A stretch of 64,000 nucleotides of DNA. Source: JABDCD01 sp964469525. GTDB lineage: Bacteria > Pseudomonadota > Alphaproteobacteria > Rickettsiales > SXRF01. The notes beneath the pieces are model-generated. The model was not told where the DNA came from, did no database searches, and was given only the letters and a program-made list of their open reading frames with translations. The stretch covers positions 43,670 through 107,669 of the forward strand of contig CAYXYU010000007.1 of assembly GCA_964469525.1 (NCBI GenBank), read 5' to 3'. The first letter of the stretch is position 1; each line of letters starts with the position of its first letter. This document shows, in pieces, positions 31,749-40,225 of the stretch. A program made the translations under genes and the position numbers.

Positions 31749-32249
31749 TTAAAACAAGCTGCCGAACGGGATGGAATAGGTGACGATCACCGACTCGGTG
31801 CCGGGGTTCCGGTCATAGATGCTGGCATTGGAGAGGTGGTTCAGCGCCACGCCCAGCTGGTGCTGGTTGTCGAACTGGTAGGCCAGCTCGATGCCGGAGC
31901 GGAATTCCAGCGCGCCGCCCAGATCCTTGCTGTCACCGTCCGAATAGGCGCCGACGGCAAAATTGGGGATTAGGAACAGCCGATGCGGGATCAGCGCCAC
32001 GTCCCAGTTGAAGCCGGCATAGCCATAGGTGGCGCCGTCATCGGTGAAGAAGCCGCCGATGATCGGGCGCACCGTGTAAAACAGGTACTCGGCGCGGTAT
32101 TCGAGCCCGAACTGCCAGGCGTCGAACTCATTGTCGCGCAGCGCCTCGAACTGGCCGGCATTGAAGCTCAGGTAGTCGGTGGCCTGGGCTGGGGCGGTAA
32201 GCATCGATGAGGCGAACAGAGGCGCGAGGAAATGTCTCATCTTGGGCAT
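31749..32249 (-). CDS. pagL: PagL-like lipid A 3-O-deacylase (acyloxyacyl hydrolase family)
   Basis: An outer-membrane beta-barrel of 166 residues with a signal peptide (MPKMRHFLAPLFASSMLTAP, then AQA). The PagL catalytic set is present with exact spacing: His-x-Ser in NHLSNASIYDRNPGTESV, and a Glu twelve residues after the Ser. Barrel strands end in SVIVTYSIPFGSLF with a terminal Phe. The predicted reaction is removal of the 3-position acyl chain of lipid A. ATG 32249 has AAGGATCCTT before it. Function is inferred from motif spacing. Confidence 0.82.
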   Translation of the reverse strand: MPKMRHFLAPLFASSMLTAPAQATDYLSFNAGQFEALRDNEFDAWQFGLEYRAEYLFYTVRPIIGGFFTDDGATYGYAGFNWDVALIPHRLFLIPNFAVGAYSDGDSKDLGGALEFRSGIELAYQFDNQHQLGVALNHLSNASIYDRNPGTESVIVTYSIPFGSLF

Positions 32250-32383
32250 AAGGATCCTTTCTGCTGTTCCTTCTCTACCCGATGCCATGATCAAGGTAAA
32301 CGGGAAACAGGTTTTCCTTTCCCGTCACCATAGTGCGGGTAGGATTAAGTTTTGGTTAACCGATATGTCATTCCGGCGAAGGC

Positions 32384-32457
32384 TGGAGCGGGTGAAGGGA
32401 ATCGAACCCTCGTATTGAGCTTGGGAAGCTCACGTTCTGCCATTGAACTACACCCGC
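32384..32457 (-). tRNA. tRNA-Gly (anticodon CCC), CCA encoded
   Basis: Perfect acceptor stem GCGGGTG/CACCCGC, D-arm GTTCAATGGCAGAAC, anticodon stem TGAGC/GCTCA around TTCCCAA (anticodon CCC), T-arm GAGGGTTCGATTCCCTT, discriminator T and encoded CCA. 71 bases plus CCA. GTCATTCC-type repeat sequence touches both ends. Confidence 0.95.
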
Positions 32458-32462
32458 ATCTC

Positions 32463-32525
32463 TGTCATTCCCGCGAAACGGGAATCCAGTTTTATATTTG
32501 ACTGGATCCCCGGGTCAAGCCGGAG
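32463..32525. repeat. GTCATTCCCGCG-type repeat next to the tRNA
   Basis: GTCATTCCCGCGAAACGGGAATCCAGT followed by ACTGGATCCCCGGGTC (given in parts of the sequence from 32463). A further truncated piece (TGTCATTCCGGCGAAGGCTG) abuts the other end of the tRNA at 32366-32385. Confidence 0.65.
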
Positions 32526-32583
32526 ACAGCAGCTTTCTTAAGCTCGTACCGCTAACGAAAGCTAGCTGACTCCACCGGCGCAC

Positions 32584-32703
32584 TTATACGTTATTGTTAT
32601 TGCGGAAATCGTCACCCTCGGCGCTGGGCTTGCCGTAATGATAGCTGTCCCATGCGTTTTTGCGACGGAACAGGCGGGCGAAGAACTGCACGAGCGCTTT
32701 CAT
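32584..32703 (-). CDS. Very small protein next to a phage-type holin
   Basis: A 39-residue ORF from ATG 32703 with GGGGA seven bases upstream, ending TAA at 32584. It starts with an amphipathic basic helix (MKALVQFFARLFRRKNAWD) and ends with an acidic, Asn-rich tail. It directly follows the holin gene on the same strand. It could be a partner of the holin or a small membrane-active peptide; no family known. Confidence 0.5.
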   Translation of the reverse strand: MKALVQFFARLFRRKNAWDSYHYGKPSAEGDDFRNNNNV

Positions 32704-32736
32704 AAGCAAATCCCCGGGTGACTGACGTTACATGGC

Positions 32737-33156
32737 TTACTTACCAGCTTTGCGGATTTTTTCAATCGTTCTCAGGCCGCCCAGCCCCAGTATGCCCATC
32801 AGCACGGTGGAGAGTTCCTGCATCTCAAATAGCGGGAGTTTTACCTCGCCGCCGGCATTGGCGATGGCAAACGCCAGGATGGGCTGGGCGATGAAATGAT
32901 AGGCGAACGCCACCCCGCACACCCAGCCGATGAAAGGTCGCCAGCCGGCGACGAACAGGCTTTGGTGCTGCGCTTCCATCTGGTTGATCTGCGCCTGTGC
33001 GGCATCAGCAGTGGCGGCGATCTGCAGCTGCTGCAGTGCAGTCGCACTTTCGGCTTTCATCAGCTCGATTTTTGCTTTCTCCCGCGCTTCCGGGTCGGGA
33101 ATGAGGCGGTCGAGTAGTTCGGAAATCGCCGGAACCAGCGCCAGCCATGCGGTCAT
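32737..33156 (-). CDS. Holin of the 3TM gene-transfer-agent type
   Basis: A 139-residue protein. A charged helical N-terminal part (DPEAREKAKIELMKAESATA, LQQLQIAATADAAQAQINQM) precedes the signature WRPFIGWVCGVAFAYHFIAQPILAF and LSTVLMGILGLGGLRTIEK. These match the 3TM holins of gene transfer agents and prophages, which permeabilise the inner membrane for lysis. No capsid, portal or endolysin gene is near, so it looks like a remnant or an orphan. Confidence 0.85.
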   Translation of the reverse strand: MTAWLALVPAISELLDRLIPDPEAREKAKIELMKAESATALQQLQIAATADAAQAQINQMEAQHQSLFVAGWRPFIGWVCGVAFAYHFIAQPILAFAIANAGGEVKLPLFEMQELSTVLMGILGLGGLRTIEKIRKAGK

Positions 33157-33477
33157 CTATAAGCCCTTTTCTTTGTCATTCCCGCGCAGGCGGGAATCCA
33201 TAACAAGGACAGCAAAACCTGAAAATGTGTGTCCCGGAAGCCTGCATTTTTTCCCTTCCCGACCATATCATCCCATGTAACGATGGGCTTTCGATCGATC
33301 GACTACGCGGCGATCCATCATGAAGACGGTGCGTCAGGGCCCTCGCTTCAATGTTTCGTCGTGTTTTTATGGAAAGCACCTGGCAGTGTCGCGCCGCTAA
33401 AAGGCGCAGGCGGTTCCCGATGCCAGAGGCGGGAAAGTGGCCTGCCACCTTATATTTTTATCATTTCAGGAGAGTGA
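33157..33477. other. Intergenic stretch between prfC and the holin gene
   Basis: Contains a GTCATTCCCGCGCAGGCGGGAATCC repeat half (about 33174-33205) and a GCGCCGCTAAAAGGCGC hairpin. No convincing coding frame or promoter was found. Confidence 0.4.
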
Positions 33478-35052
33478 TTAGCGATTTTCCCGCGTCTTTA
33501 AAAACTCCACCTCCGGCCAGTCCTTCTGGATGCGCTCAAGATGCCAGGCGTTGGGGGCGAGGTAGGCGAGCGCGCCGGAGGCGTCCTCGGCCGTGTTGTA
33601 TTTATTTTTATCGCAGAATTCGGCGAGCCTTTTGCTATCCGCGCATTTGAGCCAGCGCGCCGCCGTGTATTGCACCGCTTCGAAACTCCCCGCCACGCCG
33701 TATTCCGATTTCAGGCGCGAGGCCAGCACTTCAAACTGTAATTGGCCGACGACGCCGATGATCCACGGGCTGCCGTCGAGGGGCTTAAAAATTTGCGACG
33801 CACCTTCTTCCGACAGCTGCTCGAGCGCGGCTTTCAGCTGCTTCGATTTCAGCGGATCGTCGAGCCGCACGCGCTGGAACAGCTCCGGCGCGAAGTTAGG
33901 GATGCCGGTGAAATAGAGCTTCTCGCCCTCGGTCAGCGCGTCGCCGATATGCAGATGACCGTGGCCCGGAATGCCGATGATGTCGCCCGGCCAGGCTTCC
34001 TCGGCCAGCTCGCGCTCGCGTGCCAGGAACAGTACGGGGTTATTCAGCGCCAGTATTTTTCCTGAGCGCACATGCAGCACCTTCATGCCGCGCGTGTATT
34101 TGCCGGAGCAGATGCGCACGAACGCGATACGGTCGCGGTGGTTCTTGTCCATGTTGGCCTGGATCTTGAATACGAAGCCGGAAAATTTCGGCTCGTCCGG
34201 CGCCACGCTGCGCGGCTCCGCTGCCTGCACACGCGGTGGCGGGGCGAATTCGCACAGCGCGTCCAATAATTCGCGCACGCCGAAATTATTCAGTGCGCTG
34301 CCGAAGAACACCGGCGTCAGATGCCCTTCGAGATAGGATTGCTTGTTGAACGGCGGATAGACGGCTTTCACCATCGCCACCTCCTCGCGGAACTGCGCCA
34401 GCTGTTCGAATGGAATATGCTCCTCGAGCGCCGGATCATCGGCGCCTGTGAATTTCAGGCCTTCGACGATGCGCTCGCCGTAATCATCCGAAAATAAATA
34501 CAGCGTATCCGTAACGAGGTTGAAGCAGCCGCGGAAGCGCTCGCCCATGCCGATCGGCCAGGTGATCGGGCAGACATCGAGCGCCAGCGTTTTCTCGATC
34601 TCATCCAGCAGAGCGAACGGCTCTTTTGCCTCGCGGTCCATCTTGTTGATGAAGGTGATGACCGGCGTGTCGCGCAGGCGGCAGACTTCGAACAGCTTCA
34701 GCGTCTGCGCCTCGATGCCTTTCGCCGCGTCCAAGACCATCACCGCGGAATCGACGGCGGTCAGCGTGCGGTAGGTGTCCTCCGAGAAATCCTTGTGGCC
34801 CGGTGTGTCGAGCAGGTTGACGGTATGGTCCTTATACTCGAACGTCATTACCGAAGCGGTCACCGAAATGCCGCGCGCCTTCTCGATCTCCATCCAGTCT
34901 GAACGCGCGCTCTGCCCGCCTTTCTTGGCTTTGACCGCGCCCGCCAGATGAATCGCACCACCGAACAGCAGCAGCTTCTCGGTCAGCGTCGTCTTACCGG
35001 CATCGGGATGCGAAATGATGGCGAAGGTGCGGCGCTTGGAGACTTCGGACAT
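33478..35052 (-). CDS. prfC: Peptide chain release factor 3
   Basis: GTPase that recycles RF1/RF2 after termination. The 524 residues include G1 HPDAGKTTLTEKLL, G2 region SARSDWMEIEKARGISVTAS, G3 DTPGHKDFSED, G4 NKMDREA, then domains 2-3 (FKIQANMDKNHRDRIAFVRI, VVGQLQFEVLASRLKSEYGV). Start MSEVSKRRTFAIISHPDAG is conserved. It lies three bases downstream of holC in the pepA-holC-prfC operon. Confidence 0.96.
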   Translation of the reverse strand: MSEVSKRRTFAIISHPDAGKTTLTEKLLLFGGAIHLAGAVKAKKGGQSARSDWMEIEKARGISVTASVMTFEYKDHTVNLLDTPGHKDFSEDTYRTLTAVDSAVMVLDAAKGIEAQTLKLFEVCRLRDTPVITFINKMDREAKEPFALLDEIEKTLALDVCPITWPIGMGERFRGCFNLVTDTLYLFSDDYGERIVEGLKFTGADDPALEEHIPFEQLAQFREEVAMVKAVYPPFNKQSYLEGHLTPVFFGSALNNFGVRELLDALCEFAPPPRVQAAEPRSVAPDEPKFSGFVFKIQANMDKNHRDRIAFVRICSGKYTRGMKVLHVRSGKILALNNPVLFLARERELAEEAWPGDIIGIPGHGHLHIGDALTEGEKLYFTGIPNFAPELFQRVRLDDPLKSKQLKAALEQLSEEGASQIFKPLDGSPWIIGVVGQLQFEVLASRLKSEYGVAGSFEAVQYTAARWLKCADSKRLAEFCDKNKYNTAEDASGALAYLAPNAWHLERIQKDWPEVEFLKTRENR

Positions 35053-35055
35053 GAA

Positions 35056-35505
35056 TTAAGCGGCCTTTTCCCACCCGCCCTGCGGAGTCTGGCGCATATA
35101 AGAAATGTCATGTCCTGCTTGTTTGTATTGCTTCCAGCGGGCGCGGGCGTTTTCGACCGCCTGCGGGTCGTTGCCGTCGAACATATCAAGCACGCGCTCG
35201 AAAGCCTCCGGCTGCTCGGGCGTGCGGCCGTCGGTGACTAGCAGTAGTTTCGCGCCGTTGCGCGGCTGCGTGTCGGTGGCCAGCAGGATGGGCTGTTTCT
35301 CCACGTTCCCATCCTTCACACTGCCATGCGGCAGGAAGCTGCCCGGGTCGTAGGTCCATAGCAACTGGTTGAGCTGCTCGGCGCGCGCGTCGCTCTCCGC
35401 CACCAGCAGGGTTTTGAAACCCGCGCCATAGGCTTTCTCCACGAGCTTCGGCAGCGCGCGCTCGAGCGGCGTGGTAGTGAGGTGGTAGAACTGGATGGCG
35501 GTCAC
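35056..35505 (-). CDS. holC: DNA polymerase III chi subunit
   Basis: A 149-residue protein of the HolC family: AIQFYHLTTTPLERALPKLV, TLLVAESDARAEQLNQLLWT, and FLPHGSVKDGNVEKQPILL with the LATD strand, then VTDGRTPEQPEAFERVLDMF. The chi subunit connects the clamp loader to single-strand binding protein. The start is GTG at 35505, overlapping the pepA TGA by four bases (GTGA), so the two genes are translationally coupled. Confidence 0.92.
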   Translation of the reverse strand: MTAIQFYHLTTTPLERALPKLVEKAYGAGFKTLLVAESDARAEQLNQLLWTYDPGSFLPHGSVKDGNVEKQPILLATDTQPRNGAKLLLVTDGRTPEQPEAFERVLDMFDGNDPQAVENARARWKQYKQAGHDISYMRQTPQGGWEKAA

Positions 35506-37013
35506 TGCTTGCCTTCGTAATAATCCTTCACCAGCTGATTGAGCAGCCTGACGCCGAAGGCGGTGGCGCCTTTGGGGTAGAGGTCGCTGTCCTTTCTGCC
35601 CCAGGCGACGCCGGCGATGTCGAGATGTGCCCACGGCGTGTTGTTGACGAAGCGCTGCAGGAACTGCGCGGCGGTGATCGATCCGGCCTCGCGATCCTTG
35701 CCGATATTCTGCATGTCGGCGATATCGGAGTTGATCTGCTTGTCATACACGTCGGCGAGCGGCAGGCGCCACAGCTCCTCGCCGGTCTTCTGGCCGGTCT
35801 TGAACAGCTGGTCGGCCAGCTTGTCGTTATTCGAGAACAAGCCGGCACGCGAGGTGCCGAGCGCGATGACGATGGCGCCGGTCAGCGTCGCCAGATCGAC
35901 AATGATGCGCGGCCGGAAATGTTTCTGCGCGTACCACAGCACGTCGGCCAGCACGAGGCGGCCTTCGGCGTCGGTGTTCAGCACCTCAATAGTCTGCCCC
36001 GAATAGGAGGTGACGACGTCGCCGGGGCGCTGCGCGTTGCCGTCCGGCATATTCTCGACCAGCCCGACCAGCCCGACCGCGTTGACCGGCGCTTTCCGCC
36101 CGGCCAGCGCGCGCATCAAGCCGATCACCGTGCCGGCGCCGCCCATGTCGTATTTCATGTCCTCCATGCCGCCGGCGGGCTTGATCGAGATGCCGCCGGT
36201 ATCGAAGGTGACGCCCTTGCCGACGAAGGCAATCGGCTTGCCCTTGGCGTTCTTGCCGCCACCGTTCCATTGCATGATGACCATTTTCGATTCGCGCACC
36301 GAGCCCTGGCCAACGCCTAAGAGCGCGCCGAAGCCGAGCTTCTGCATCTCCTTGACGCCGAGCACCTCTACCTCGATGCCGAGCTTTTCCAGCTCCTGAC
36401 ATTTGCCGGCGAGCGTCTCGGGATAAATCACGTTGCCCGGCTCGGTGACCAGGTTGCGCGTGAAGAACACGCCCTCGGCCAGCGTCTCCAGCTCGGCATA
36501 CGGCTTCTCGGCGGCCTTTGGATTGGACAGCGCGATGGCGATACTCTGCAGCGTCGGTTTCTCGTCAGCCGGCGTTTTCGTATGGTATTTGTCGAAGCGG
36601 TAGCTGCGCAAATGCGCCCCATGCGCCAGCCGCGCCGCCGCTTCCGGCAGCGGCAGCTTCATGCCCTTCAGCTCCAGCATGACCGTGGCGCTTTTGGCGG
36701 CGAGATGATTCAACTGCGGGATCAGGCTGCCGCCGATCTGCTCGAGCGCTTTCGCATCGAGCTTCGCGGCGCTGCCGATGCCGGCGAGAAGCACATGGTC
36801 CCATTTCACGTTGCCGCCCGGGGTCGCCACCGCGAACTGCCGGCGCTTGCCGGCGAAGCGGCCGCCGTTCAGCGCACGCTTCAGCGCGCCGTGGATCTGC
36901 TTGTCAAGCGCTGCCGCGGCGGGGGAGAGTTTCTTATCGGCGCCGACGAAAAAGACGATCGTGCCGCCTTTCTGATTCTTTGTGGCACCCGGTTCGATAA
37001 AACTGATTTTCAT
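35502..37013 (-). CDS. pepA: Leucyl aminopeptidase
   Basis: M17 family zinc or manganese aminopeptidase, about 503 residues. Metal and active-site signatures are FVGKGVTFDTGGISIKPAGG, MEDMKYDMGGAGTVIG and NTDAEGRLVLADVLWYA. ATG 37013 has AAGGA eight bases upstream; the frame opening at TTG 37019 is less likely. First gene of pepA-holC-prfC and divergent from lptF, an arrangement common in Proteobacteria. Confidence 0.96.
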   Translation of the reverse strand: MKISFIEPGATKNQKGGTIVFFVGADKKLSPAAAALDKQIHGALKRALNGGRFAGKRRQFAVATPGGNVKWDHVLLAGIGSAAKLDAKALEQIGGSLIPQLNHLAAKSATVMLELKGMKLPLPEAAARLAHGAHLRSYRFDKYHTKTPADEKPTLQSIAIALSNPKAAEKPYAELETLAEGVFFTRNLVTEPGNVIYPETLAGKCQELEKLGIEVEVLGVKEMQKLGFGALLGVGQGSVRESKMVIMQWNGGGKNAKGKPIAFVGKGVTFDTGGISIKPAGGMEDMKYDMGGAGTVIGLMRALAGRKAPVNAVGLVGLVENMPDGNAQRPGDVVTSYSGQTIEVLNTDAEGRLVLADVLWYAQKHFRPRIIVDLATLTGAIVIALGTSRAGLFSNNDKLADQLFKTGQKTGEELWRLPLADVYDKQINSDIADMQNIGKDREAGSITAAQFLQRFVNNTPWAHLDIAGVAWGRKDSDLYPKGATAFGVRLLNQLVKDYYEGKQ

Positions 37014-37127
37014 ACGCAATTTCCTTGCAAAGGAGGATGGATGACAAGATGATGGATGATAAGAACCGATGGATATGTATTCAATATGCTACTTATCCGT
37101 CATTTGTATTGATCTGCTATCAGGCAT

Positions 37128-38228
37128 ATGTACCGCTACAGCCAGTATATCGCCCGGCATCTGGTCCATTCGACGCTGCTGATCACGTTCAGCCTTACCA
37201 GCATCGTCTGGCTGACGCAAGCGCTGCGCTTCATCGACTTTATCGTCAACCAAGGGGTGTCGGTAATGATTTTTCTGAAGCTTACGGTGCTGCTCGTCCC
37301 GTCCCTTCTGCTCATGATCCTGCCGCCGGCGCTGTTCTGCGCCGTGCTGTTCGTCTATCACAAGCTGAAATCCGACAGCGAACTGATCGTCATGCAGGCG
37401 GCGGGGCTTTCCAAATGGCGACTGGCTTCGCCGGCCATCCAGGTGGCGCTGGCGGTGACGCTTCTGGCTTATGCCATCGCGCTCTACCTGCAGCCGGTCA
37501 GCTACCGGCAGTTCAAGGACATGCAGTATTTCCTGCGCAACAATTACGCCTCGCTGCTGCTGCAGGAGGGCGTGTTCGTGAATCCCGTGGAGGGCCTCAC
37601 CGTGTTCATCCGCGAGCGCGGCAAGGACGGCACGCTGCATGGCATCCTGGTGCATGACAACCGCCAGCAGGAGACACCTGCCACCATGATGGCCGAGGAG
37701 GGCAGGCTGGTCGAGACGGGGGAGGGGCCACGCTTCCTGCTTACCAACGGCAACCGGCAGGAGCGCCGCAACGAGACCATTTCCTTCCTGAATTTTGAAA
37801 GCTACACGCTCGATATCAGCCTCTATGCCGGGGCAATGCAGCAGCGCCCGGTCGATGTGCAGGAGATGTTCCTTCCCCGGCTGTTCACCTATGACGACGC
37901 GCAGTCGCTCACGCAGAACTACAAGCGCTTTGCCGAGGGGCACCAGCGCATCCTGTGGCCCGGCTATCCGCTGTGCCTGACGCTGATCGCGCTGGCCGTA
38001 CTGCTCTCCGGCGAATTCAACCGCCGCGGCCACTGGCAGCGCGTCGCGCTGGCGGTGGCGCTTGGCACCATCGTGCTGTTCGCCGCGGTGGGCTTGCGCG
38101 GCATGATGGCGACGCGTCCGTCCCTTATCATGCTTGGTTACGCCAATCTGCTGATTCCGCTGGCCGCTGCCGCCTGGGGCTTGAGCGACCATGTGCGCCG
38201 CCGGCGCGGATTCCTCAAGGAGGCGTGA
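37128..38228 (+). CDS. lptF: LPS export permease LptF
   Basis: A 366-residue YjgP-family permease that, with LptG and the LptB ATPase, lifts LPS out of the inner membrane. Membrane helices occur at about residues 12-35, 55-80 and 100-120 and three more near the C-terminus (YPLCLTLIALAVLLSGEF, LGYANLLIPLAAAAWGL). The central periplasmic part is beta-jellyroll-like (VFIRERGKDGTLHGILVHDN). Its TGA shares a base with the lptG ATG, so they are coupled. Confidence 0.94.
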   Translation: MYRYSQYIARHLVHSTLLITFSLTSIVWLTQALRFIDFIVNQGVSVMIFLKLTVLLVPSLLLMILPPALFCAVLFVYHKLKSDSELIVMQAAGLSKWRLASPAIQVALAVTLLAYAIALYLQPVSYRQFKDMQYFLRNNYASLLLQEGVFVNPVEGLTVFIRERGKDGTLHGILVHDNRQQETPATMMAEEGRLVETGEGPRFLLTNGNRQERRNETISFLNFESYTLDISLYAGAMQQRPVDVQEMFLPRLFTYDDAQSLTQNYKRFAEGHQRILWPGYPLCLTLIALAVLLSGEFNRRGHWQRVALAVALGTIVLFAAVGLRGMMATRPSLIMLGYANLLIPLAAAAWGLSDHVRRRRGFLKEA

Positions 38229-39334
38229 TGCGGCTTCCCTGGACGCTTTCCCATTATATCGGGCGGCAGTTCCTGCTGTCGATCCTGCTGGCGCTGTTCG
38301 GGCTCATTGTCATCAGCCTGCTGGTGGATGTGGTCGAGTTGATCCGGCGCGCTTCCGGCCGCGACAACGTGCCGCTTGCGGTCATTCTGGAGCTGGCCGG
38401 TTTGCGTATTCCGTACATGTTGGAGAAACTGTCGCCCTATGCCGTGCTGGTCGGCAGCATGTTGGCCTTAATCCGGCTGACACGCACGCATGAGCTGATC
38501 GTGGCGCGCTCGGCCGGTGTGTCGGTGTGGCAGTTCCTGGCACCGGCCATCGCCGTGGTGCTGGCGATGGGTATTTTCCTCACCACCGTGTTCAATCCGC
38601 TCTCCTCGGCGCTGCTGTTGCGCTTCGCCCATCTGGAGGGGAAATACCTCACCAACACGCCGAGCCTGCTCGCTATCACCTCGTCCGGCCTGTGGCTGCG
38701 CCAGATCGAAAGCGGAGAAGGCAATATCGGCGAGCATATCGTCTACACCATGCGGGTGTCGCAGAACACGATGGAGTTCAATCATGTCATCGTCTTCACC
38801 TTCGACAAGGAGCACAGATTCATCGAGCGCCTCGATGCCGCGCGGGCTGCACTGGAGCCGGGCGTGCTTAATCTCTACGATGTAACCTATTCTGTACCCG
38901 GCCAGCCGCCGCTGAAACTGCCCGACTACCAGCTGCCCACCACGCTGACGCTCAGTCGCATCCAGGACAGCTTCGCATCGCCTGAGACCATGTCCTTCTG
39001 GCACCTGCCGTCCTTTGTCACCATGCTGGAGAATGCCGGTTTCTCGGCGCTCAGGCACCGGCTGTACTGGCACAGCCTGCTGGCCAGCCCCTTCCTGATG
39101 GCGGGGACAGTGCTGGTGGCGGCGGTGTTCTCGTTGCGCCCGCCGCGCCGCGGCAAGATCGGCCTGCTCATTGTGGCCGGCATAACCACCGGATTTTTAT
39201 TGCATTTTTTTACAGACATCGTCTTCGCGCTGGGTTCAGCCGGAACGCTGCCGGTGATGCTCGCCGCCTGGACGCCGGCCATCGTCGTCCTCATGATCGG
39301 CGCCGCGCTGCTGCTACACCTGGAGGATGGCTAG
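38228..39334 (+). CDS. lptG: LPS export permease LptG
   Basis: A 368-residue partner of LptF from the YjgQ branch. The N-terminus MRLPWTLSHYIGRQFLLSIL is conserved, followed by EKLSPYAVLVGSMLALIRLTRT and HELIVARSAGVSVWQFL, the coupling-helix region to LptB. The C-terminal helices (SLLASPFLMAGTVLVAAVFS and GFLLHFFTDIVFALG) carry the usual motifs. The longer frame from 37955 is only the shadow of lptF. Confidence 0.94.
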   Translation: MRLPWTLSHYIGRQFLLSILLALFGLIVISLLVDVVELIRRASGRDNVPLAVILELAGLRIPYMLEKLSPYAVLVGSMLALIRLTRTHELIVARSAGVSVWQFLAPAIAVVLAMGIFLTTVFNPLSSALLLRFAHLEGKYLTNTPSLLAITSSGLWLRQIESGEGNIGEHIVYTMRVSQNTMEFNHVIVFTFDKEHRFIERLDAARAALEPGVLNLYDVTYSVPGQPPLKLPDYQLPTTLTLSRIQDSFASPETMSFWHLPSFVTMLENAGFSALRHRLYWHSLLASPFLMAGTVLVAAVFSLRPPRRGKIGLLIVAGITTGFLLHFFTDIVFALGSAGTLPVMLAAWTPAIVVLMIGAALLLHLEDG

Positions 39335-39398
39335 AACCTTGCGAAATGTTAACCATCGTGGTAGGAGGGGCACCTGAAATTTTATCGGGAGTCCATTC

Positions 39399-40211
39399 AT
39401 GACCCAGGAAGAATTGCTCAAAGAAACTAAAAGGTGCGTGGTTTATTTTATGGATACTCCACGCATCCGCACGGCATTGGGCGCCTGTCAGAGAAAGCTG
39501 GAGGAAAAACGCGATGAGTGGGAAAGAACCACTAAAGTAGCCTGCGAAAATCCATGGGAGAAGACGCTGAAGAATTTTACAGAAAGCATGCAGGCGCTGC
39601 GCGATATTGAGGCAGGACGTCCCATGCCGCCGGAAATACTCGCCAGTGCTGCTAAAATCAAGGACATCATTGGCAAGCGGGAGCTTGAAGGCGTGAAGGA
39701 TATGCCGGAATTACGGCGCGAACTTGATCGGGGCAGCGATAAGAATGCCAGCCTTGTCGATATGCTGAATGCGGCTAGTGAACAATATATTTTGGATGAT
39801 CTAAGGCTGGCGCTCAAGAAGTTCAGGAAAGACAACCTAGGATCGATCGAATTCGGCATGGATACGGCGTTTAAACATAAAGTGATAGACACAGCGGAAA
39901 AACAGGAGTTTTTGAATATTCTGGTGGAGCCCCTGAATCATTTGCACACGCATGCCGACAGCACATCGTTTCTTGAAGAAGTGAAGTTGCTAGGCGGAGT
40001 GAAGCGGCGGCCTATTTTCGAGATGGAAGAAGCCTTGGATTATTTAAAAACAGGACTCCAGACGACGAAACAGAATCACCATGAAATTAATGAAGCGCTA
40101 GATGACCTGAATGATGTCGTGGAGAATTTTTCCAACGACGTGGCACCATATATCCAGGCGCTTAAACAGTTACCGCGTTTCAAGTCGGTTGCCAGTCCAG
40201 TGCGTTGCTGA
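39399..40211 (+). CDS. Hypothetical alpha-helical protein, low-GC gene
   Basis: A 270-residue soluble protein made mostly of long charged helices (MTQEELLKETKRCVVYFMDT; ACQRKLEEKRDEWERTTKVA; LEEVKLLGGVKRRP). No signal peptide or membrane helix. GGGAG precedes the ATG, and a TTAACCAT motif is 43 bases upstream. AT-richer than lptG and with no recognised family, it may have been acquired. Confidence 0.65.
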   Translation: MTQEELLKETKRCVVYFMDTPRIRTALGACQRKLEEKRDEWERTTKVACENPWEKTLKNFTESMQALRDIEAGRPMPPEILASAAKIKDIIGKRELEGVKDMPELRRELDRGSDKNASLVDMLNAASEQYILDDLRLALKKFRKDNLGSIEFGMDTAFKHKVIDTAEKQEFLNILVEPLNHLHTHADSTSFLEEVKLLGGVKRRPIFEMEEALDYLKTGLQTTKQNHHEINEALDDLNDVVENFSNDVAPYIQALKQLPRFKSVASPVRC

Positions 40212-40225
40212 AAACGCATAATATT

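Noticed and set aside
32384..33156. Complete prophage or GTA cluster
   Set aside because: Only a holin and a tiny ORF are present; no capsid, portal, tail, terminase or integrase gene is near.
33176..33448. 90-residue minus-strand ORF between prfC and the holin gene
   Set aside because: It reads through a GTCATTCC-type repeat, has no ribosome site and shows no domain or plausible protein composition.
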